Source of the DNA: Sandaracinaceae bacterium
GTDB lineage: Bacteria > Myxococcota_A > Polyangia > Polyangiales > JADJQN01
Reading direction: 5' to 3'
Assembly (NCBI GenBank): GCA_016712745.1
Contig: JADJQN010000008.1
Location: 1 to 12,247, forward strand
DNA: 12,247 nucleotides
Of the stretch, positions 8,301-12,247 are shown in pieces; within the stretch, counting starts at the first letter, position 1; the number at the start of each line of letters is the position of its first letter. Made by a program: the position numbers and the translations under genes. Below the pieces are notes generated by a model. That model searched no databases, had not been told where the DNA came from, and saw only the letters and a list, made by a program, of their open reading frames with translations.

Positions 8301-9182
8301 AAGTCGCCCGTGGAGCTGGCGCAAGAGAACGAGTCGCGCGCCAACTCGCTCTTTCCGGCGCCGAAGATCATCGTCGAACCGCCAGACGTGCCGGCGCTGG
8401 ACAAGCTCGAGTTTGACGCGACGATCGTCGTGCCGTCGCCGGGCGTTGCGGTCAGCGGCGGATCGCTGTGGCAGGCCGAGTGGTCCGACGGCAGCGCGGC
8501 GCTGACGGCGCCGCCCGTGCACCCGTTGGCGCCGGCGATCGACAAGAGCGTCGTGGTCGGCGGCGACGCGGCCAACGCGACGGCGCACGGCATGGTGCAG
8601 TACTCGAGCAACGCGTCGATGGTCGGCATCGACGGCTCGCTGGTGCTGAAGCTGACGTCCAGCGAACCGGTCCTGCGTTGCGTGCGCGATGCGTTGTCTT
8701 TTTTTTTTTGTTTAACACGTCGTGCGGCTGGGGTTGGTAAACGACAGCATCTGCTGCTGTTCCAAGTCAAGTACTCGGCCACCGCGTCGGTCACGGAGTT
8801 GTCGAACAGCGACGTGCTGACATCGATCGAGAGCGTGAAGAACAAGCTCAAATCGGCGCTGGACAACGAGAAGCACCCGTACCGCCGCGCCGGCATCGAG
8901 ACCGCGAAGCAAGTGACGCTCGTGTTTGTTGCGCGACGTGGCGTGGCGAGCACGGTCGAGGCCGGCATTCGCGCTGCCAATCCGCCGTTTCGCGTCGTCG
9001 TGCTCGACGAGGCGGCGACGAAGAGCTTCTTTGGCGGCCTGTTTGACTGCTCGCCGCTGGTGAGTGTGTTTTTTTTCGGTGACGCGCCCCGCAGCGGCGC
9101 GTTCGTCAGCCTGGACGACGCGGTTCGGTCGGCGTGCTCTCAGATTCACGACGTGCAACTGCCGACGCCGACCAAACGTTGA
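5315..9182 (+). CDS. Crinkler/RHS-type P-loop NTPase with C-terminal PD-(D/E)XK-like nuclease domain, 16 exons
   Basis: Spliced exons inferred by reading: 5401-5574, 5677-5745, 5835-5921, 5981-6099, 6161-6811, 6878-6883, 6949-6965, 7033-7253, 7324-7350, 7416-7575, 7640-7742, 7810-7893, 7959-8067, 8170-8681, 8748-9059, 9144-9182. Every junction is GT-AG and phase-compatible, giving about 895 residues with no internal stop and ending in TGA. Counting from 5403, Walker A (GSGMGKS, Lys about 240) is followed by IVVTFNGE, Walker B (LLIDE, Asp about 358), SGRTLNW and GGHARLLE, the motif order of Crinkler/RHS NTPases. The C-terminus carries GIDG (Asp about 763) and FQVKY (Gln 785, Lys 787), a restriction-endonuclease-fold pattern. 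Family members couple an NTPase to a toxin-like nuclease and often act as effectors. The first exon is uncertain: ATG 5315 opens an Ala-rich frame, but joining it to 5401 needs an unresolved frame change. No known header domain or clear signal peptide is visible. Confidence 0.85.
5561..5580 (+). repeat. 20-bp direct repeat, copy 1, spanning an exon/intron boundary
   Basis: CGCTGCTGCGGCCGGTGCGT here is identical to 5908-5927. In both copies the predicted exon ends at GCCG and the intron begins GTGCGT, in the same phase 1, giving Ala-Ala-Ala-Ala at the exon end. Confidence 0.9.
5908..5927 (+). repeat. 20-bp direct repeat, copy 2, spanning an exon/intron boundary
   Basis: Identical over 20 bp to 5561-5580 and placed at an equivalent splice donor two exons later. 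This is consistent with internal exon duplication in the Ala-rich N-terminus. Confidence 0.9.
6161..7742 (+). other. P-loop NTPase module (Crinkler/RHS family)
   Basis: The large exon 6161-6811 carries Walker A at 6416-6436 (GSGMGKS), the strand IVVTFNGE, FPLAARLLLSYF, and Walker B at 6776-6790 (LLIDE). After two short exons the chain continues VFEEVGGAH, SILAAVDAAG, AVLTSLGLIEHAE, then SGRTLNWLALEPID in exon 7033-7253. Exon 7416-7575 adds GGHARLLEALFEHF. The order NTP-binding loop, TFN strand, acidic Walker B, SGR-x-x-x-W-x-x-L and GGH-x-R-x-LE is the pattern I know from Crinkler and trypanosome RHS ATPase modules. Catalytic Lys and Asp-Glu are present, so the module looks intact. Confidence 0.85.
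6812..7032 (+). other. Three consecutive short introns flanking 6-nt and 17-nt micro-exons
   Basis: After Walker B the open frame stops. Introns 6812-6877 (66 nt), 6884-6948 (65 nt) and 6966-7032 (67 nt) leave micro-exons 6878-6883 (two Thr codons) and 6949-6965 (VFEEVG plus two bases). The frame is restored into exon 7033-7253. The near-constant intron length is the main argument for this model. Skipping the 6-nt exon also keeps the frame and would drop only Thr-Thr. The third acceptor (GGAG) is weak. Confidence 0.6.
8580..9182 (+). other. PD-(D/E)XK-like nuclease domain, C-terminal part of the Crinkler/RHS-type protein
   Basis: The chain reads VGIDGSLVLKL, then after intron 8682-8747 HLLLFQVKYSATASVTE, a Ser/Lys-rich helix, VTLVFVARRG, and FRVVVLDEAATKSFF. 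A hydrophobic strand ending in Asp, about 22 residues before a strand ending Q-V-K, matches the D...(E/Q)xK metal-binding pattern of restriction-endonuclease-fold domains fused to Crinkler/RHS NTPases. Gln replaces the usual Glu, as in several such families. The final 12 residues come from exon 9144-9182. If intron 9060-9143 is retained the frame still reads through, giving a longer tail with GAFVSLDDAVRSA. Confidence 0.65.
8682..8747 (+). other. 66-nt intron inside the nuclease domain, stop-free and a multiple of three
   Basis: The interval starts GTGCGC, carries an 11-T run, ends GACAG and lies between phase-0 boundaries. It separates the Asp strand from the QVK strand, so removing it brings the two catalytic motifs to normal spacing. 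Left in, it would insert 22 residues without a stop. Confidence 0.7.
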
Positions 9183-9998
9183 CGAGGCCAACGAGCGGAC
9201 GCAGAGAGCGAGCGCGCGCGACTGACTGAACCAGCTGTCCCGCCCGAATTTCGCACTGCATTACACGTGATTTTTAATTTAGTTTTGTTATTTTGGTACA
9301 AACATGATTCGAGTTGTGTTATTTTTTGACAACACAAACGATACACAATGACTCGGCTTGTCATGTGTCAGTCGCGTTTTGACAATCGATCGACACTTCA
9401 CCGCGTGAAATCAGGTTCATTTTTTGAATTGTTCATTGGAAAGCGTCTTTTCTTTGTTTTATCGAGTTGACGCGCGCATTGCTGTTCCGATGTTCACCGG
9501 TTGGCGCAGCACAAGTGCCGGATCCGGGCGTTGCGACGACAAACGTGTCGCGCATCATCGATCAACACGCGCCTCGAGTGAGCGTATTTTTTTAACCATT
9601 TATCATTTCATCGATGTGCTGATATTTTTTTTTTTTTTTTTGCTCGATTCGACGCCAGAGTTGGAGCGGCGCGTGCGTCGACGGCGCAGTCGGCCGGATT
9701 CGGCTCGGGTCGACGCGGCGAGCGAACGCGCGACAAACGACCAGAGGTGCGGCGCGCCGTTTTTTCTTTATTTTTTTCTTGTTGTCATTCGCTCAACAGT
9801 CGTGTTGCCGATGATATTTTGTGTGTTTGGCGATTTTTTGAAAACAGGCGCGCACCACGACGATCCGTTTTGTCGCGTCGACCGGCCCCGACACGACAAC
9901 GACGCGCGTTGTTGAAACGAGGTCAGCGATATTATTTTTGTCGTGTTCATCACTGTATTTTATGTGTGTTTCAATCAAATAATCGCTTGTCTCGTCAG
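9183..9998. other. 3' flank of the Crinkler-type gene and T-rich spacer
   Basis: An AT-rich patch at about 9262-9345 follows the TGA and is the likely 3' untranslated and polyadenylation region, although no AATAAA is present. Further on lie T-rich tracts and short GC-rich islands. One island (9849-9921) reads TTTIRFVASTGPD and TRVVET in one frame, possibly an exon, but with no family match. Confidence 0.4.
9625..9641 (+). repeat. 17-T homopolymer
   Basis: An uninterrupted run of 17 T lies between GATA and GCTCG. It is the longest homopolymer in the window and probably sits in an intron or spacer; its length may be unreliable in the assembly. Confidence 0.9.
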
Positions 9999-10177
9999 AT
10001 TCTTGTTTCTTATTTTCGTTTTCTCGACCGGGTTTTCGGCTCTCGACGCGCCGGCTCGACCGACACGCCGACACAACCAACTCGAAAGTGCGTTTGTTGT
10101 GTGTCAATTTGATATGATCTGTTTTTTTTTGACAAATAAGTGTGATTTTGATTGATATTTTGTTTTTTATCTCACAG

Positions 10178-10627
10178 ATTCAACACGATTTTCTCGGTTG
10201 TGTGTTGGCTGGCTCGACACAAACAACAAACACGTCGTTTTGTTCTCGCAATCACGGTGCGTTTGAAATGATTCTTGTTGTCTTTTGTTTTGTAAATCGA
10301 TTTGTGTTTTTTTATTTTGTCGGTGCACAATTGTTTTTCTCGTCTCGTTCGGTGTGCGTTCGTTTTCGTTTTTGCGTCGGCGCACAGACCGTTGTCGTTT
10401 GTCGACGTGTGACTCGTCGCACCTGACGCTGTGCACAGACATGCAAATCGTGTCGAGCGAGATGGTGGTTGCAATTGCAAACAACGTTGACAAGTGCGAT
10501 TTTGATTTTTCTCTTTTTCTCTTTTTGTTTTTCGTTTCGCTTTTTCAGACTTTTCATCGGTTCCAAACAACATCAAACAATCACGTTGAGTTTGAATGAT
10601 CAATCAAAAGACAAAAAAAATCAGATG
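10178..10627 (+). CDS. Cysteine-containing hypothetical protein, four consecutive exons
   Basis: Exons 10178-10256, 10388-10493 and 10549-10627 are separated by introns 10257-10387 (GTGCGT to GCACAG, 131 nt) and 10494-10548 (GTGCGA to TTTTTCAG, 55 nt). A third intron, 10088-10177, ends CTCACAG just before the first. Phases 0 to 1, 1 to 2 and 2 to 0 match exactly. The chain reads IQHDFLGCVLAGSTQ, then CSRNHDRCRLSTC, HLTLCTDMQIVSSEM, VAIANNVDK and LFIGSKQHQTITLSLND. Cysteine spacing suggests an extracellular protein. Both ends are open: upstream, 9999-10087 could join in more than one phase, and downstream the next exon is not certain. Base composition is more AT-rich than in the Crinkler-type gene. 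I do not recognise the family. Confidence 0.4.
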
Positions 10628-11220
10628 GTTGGTTGGGGCATCGTTTTTGTTTGTTTGAGTTGTTCATGAGCGAATGTTATTTTTGTCTTTTGTGTTGCTT
10701 TGTCGATTTCGCACACTGTTTTGTTTCACAATTGTCGATTTGTTTTTTGTTCATCTCAACGTTGATTTTTTTTATTGTTCAACGACAATTCATCAATTCA
10801 AATGTCTCTCAAATCAAGAAAACAAACAGGTGACTCGAGTTGTTGCGACTCTGAGTTGAATCGCGTTGTTTTGTTGCAAAACATGTTTGATTTTCTCGCT
10901 TCATTCGAAATCGTTTGTGTTACACTCTCATTCACAAACATCGACACGTTAATCAAATGATTGTTTGCGATTTGTCTCATTCTTTTTTTCAATCGATTCT
11001 TGTTTTTTCGATTTGGCGCGGTCGTTTTTTCGAGTCGACAATCGTCAACAATCATGCCGCAAACAACGTCTTGTTTATTTTCTCTCGCACTACAACCATT
11101 CAAAAATTATCGATTGATGTGAATGGACAAACAATTTCGATTTTATTGAAACATTTGTTCATCGCGAACCCGTGCGCGAGTGGCGACAAACCACACAACA
11201 CAAAACCAACACAAAAATGA
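10628..11220 (+). other. T-rich region with weak exon-like pieces
   Basis: Mostly T-rich, intron-like DNA. Short protein-like stretches occur: FDFLASFEIVCVTLSF and TNIDTLIK (about 10888-10960), and KLSIDVNGQTISILLKHLF (about 11104-11160). The acceptor AACAAACAG before 10829 would give a short end VTRVVATLS and a stop. These may be further exons of the 10178-10627 gene, but I cannot fix their boundaries. Confidence 0.25.
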
Positions 11221-12247
11221 TCAACTGCATCATCCACCATTGATTTGCTGCATTTGCTCGTGTCACGCTCGGTCAGTTTCACGGTGTGTTGCTCGATTTG
11301 CGATTTTTGCGAATCGCTTGTTTCGTCGACCAACCGAGCGAGCGTCGCTCGCCACACACAGCCGGATTCGCTCGCCGACCCGACCCGACCCGACGTCGCG
11401 CAAACCGTCGTTTCGTCGTTGTCGTCGGGTAACGAGAACAGCGACATTGCATTTCTGGGACTGATTCAAATTCGCGCAGTTGTTTCGACGACGATGCGCC
11501 ACCGGACACGGGCGGGCGAGGCGGTCGCGCGTCGGCTCGATTCGGGCGTCGACGACCGGCCGCACCGAACGAGCTGCTCGCGTTTCGCCGTTGAGCGCGA
11601 CGTGCGTTTGGTTGTCGTTTGTGTTTCGCTTTCTTTGTGTGACGTGCGTAAATTTGCGCGCACTCTGAATTTCTCGACAGACACGGTTCGAAGCGTGAAC
11701 GGCCGCCGGATCCGGTCGCGTCGCGTGGCTCGCTCGACCCGACCGACCGGCAAACAATGTCGCCCTGTTTGTTCTCAGAGGTTGCGCAACGTTGATTTCG
11801 TCTTGTTGTCATCGAAAAACAATGCGTTAAATCCCCTGATCTTGTCAACAGATTTCGATTTCTGGTTCTCCCCGTCGACGACGCGACACGCGGCGTCGGC
11901 TGTCGGTCAAGCCGTTCTCGCGCTGTTCTCTTTGCTTTGCTGAGACGTTTTTGAACGTCGACGAGTTGCGAGTGCTTCACTGGTCGGTGGTGCGCAAGCC
12001 GTCGCTTGCTTGTTCGTCGCGTCGTTCGTGTCGCTCAGTGTCGGCGCGTCGCTCGTGTCCGCTCGGCAGGCTGTTGTCGGCGCGCCGTTTGTTGGTCGCG
12101 CCTCGCTCGCTCGACTCGATGCTGTTGCACCGTCGTACAACGTCACTAAACTCGACGCCGGTATTGCGCGCACTCGCGCTTGATTTTGTAGTTGTCGTTT
12201 TTCTTCGATTCGCTCACGGCGCAATCAACAAGCGGGCGTCGTGTCGT
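11221..12247 (+). other. Exon-like islands at the end of the window, gene unresolved
   Basis: GC-rich islands alternate with short T-rich pieces. Protein-like readings include NENSDIAFLGLIQIR (about 11431-11475), RLRNVDFVLLSSKNNALN (about 11780-11835, after a TTCTCAG acceptor), DFDFWFSPSTTRHAASAVGQ (from 11851, after CAACAG), and FLNVDELRVLHW (about 11950). Some have an LRR-like spacing of Leu and Asn. Phases could not be joined into one model, and the gene, if real, runs off the window. Confidence 0.22.

Noticed and set aside
8276..8980. 234-codon open frame on the minus strand
   Set aside because: Mirror of the well-supported + strand coding exons 8170-8681 and 8748-9059; no motif of its own.
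7986..9182. 398-codon open frame as a single-exon gene
   Set aside because: It reads through three predicted introns, starts mid-exon at a non-ATG codon and begins inside the NTPase-to-nuclease linker. It is the 3' part of the Crinkler-type gene.
1..12247. CRISPR arrays, tRNA or rRNA genes, insertion sequences
   Set aside because: I saw no regularly spaced repeats, cloverleaf-like segments, ribosomal core sequences or terminal inverted repeats with a transposase. The intron structure marks the DNA as eukaryotic.

Overview
The window looks like nuclear DNA from a eukaryotic microbe (a protist or fungus-like organism). It is CpG-rich, with GC-rich exons and T-rich non-coding stretches on the + strand. 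No long open frame runs through either recognisable gene. Both become readable only after removing many short introns, mostly 58-70 nt, that start GT (very often GTGCGT) and end AG. I see no bacterial operon structure, ribosome binding sites, rRNA, tRNA or CRISPR. I cannot name the species.

Layout, all recognisable genes on the + strand. (1) 1-1731 holds exon-like pieces of one or more unidentified genes: a short hydrophobic segment, an Asp/Gly-rich stretch, and a small two-exon frame ending in TGA at 1729-1731. (2) 1732-2030 is intergenic. (3) About 2219-2660 holds exon pieces resembling the N-terminal cap of a leucine-rich-repeat protein (weak). (4) 2711-3952 is an M8 (leishmanolysin/GP63-like) zinc metallopeptidase. 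It has a His/Cys pro-region, an RRKR processing site, RPIMG and the zinc-binding HEMIH motif, but no recognisable C-terminal third. (5) 3953-5314 has no gene I can support. (6) About 5315-9182 is the best-supported gene: a 16-exon Crinkler/RHS-type protein with an Ala-rich N-terminus, a P-loop NTPase module and a C-terminal PD-(D/E)XK-like nuclease domain. The frame is kept across all 15 predicted introns and ends in TGA. (7) 9183-12247 is T-rich and includes a cysteine-containing candidate gene whose three internal introns keep the frame (10178-10627), plus weaker exon-like pieces.

Biologically, a Crinkler/RHS-type NTPase-nuclease next to a secreted-type M8 peptidase and possible LRR or membrane-protein fragments suggests a fast-evolving accessory segment carrying effector or surface genes. 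Crinkler-type proteins are known as secreted or nuclear effectors in oomycetes and some fungi, and as RHS proteins in trypanosomes; M8 peptidases are common surface or secreted proteases. That the two act together here is only an inference from proximity.
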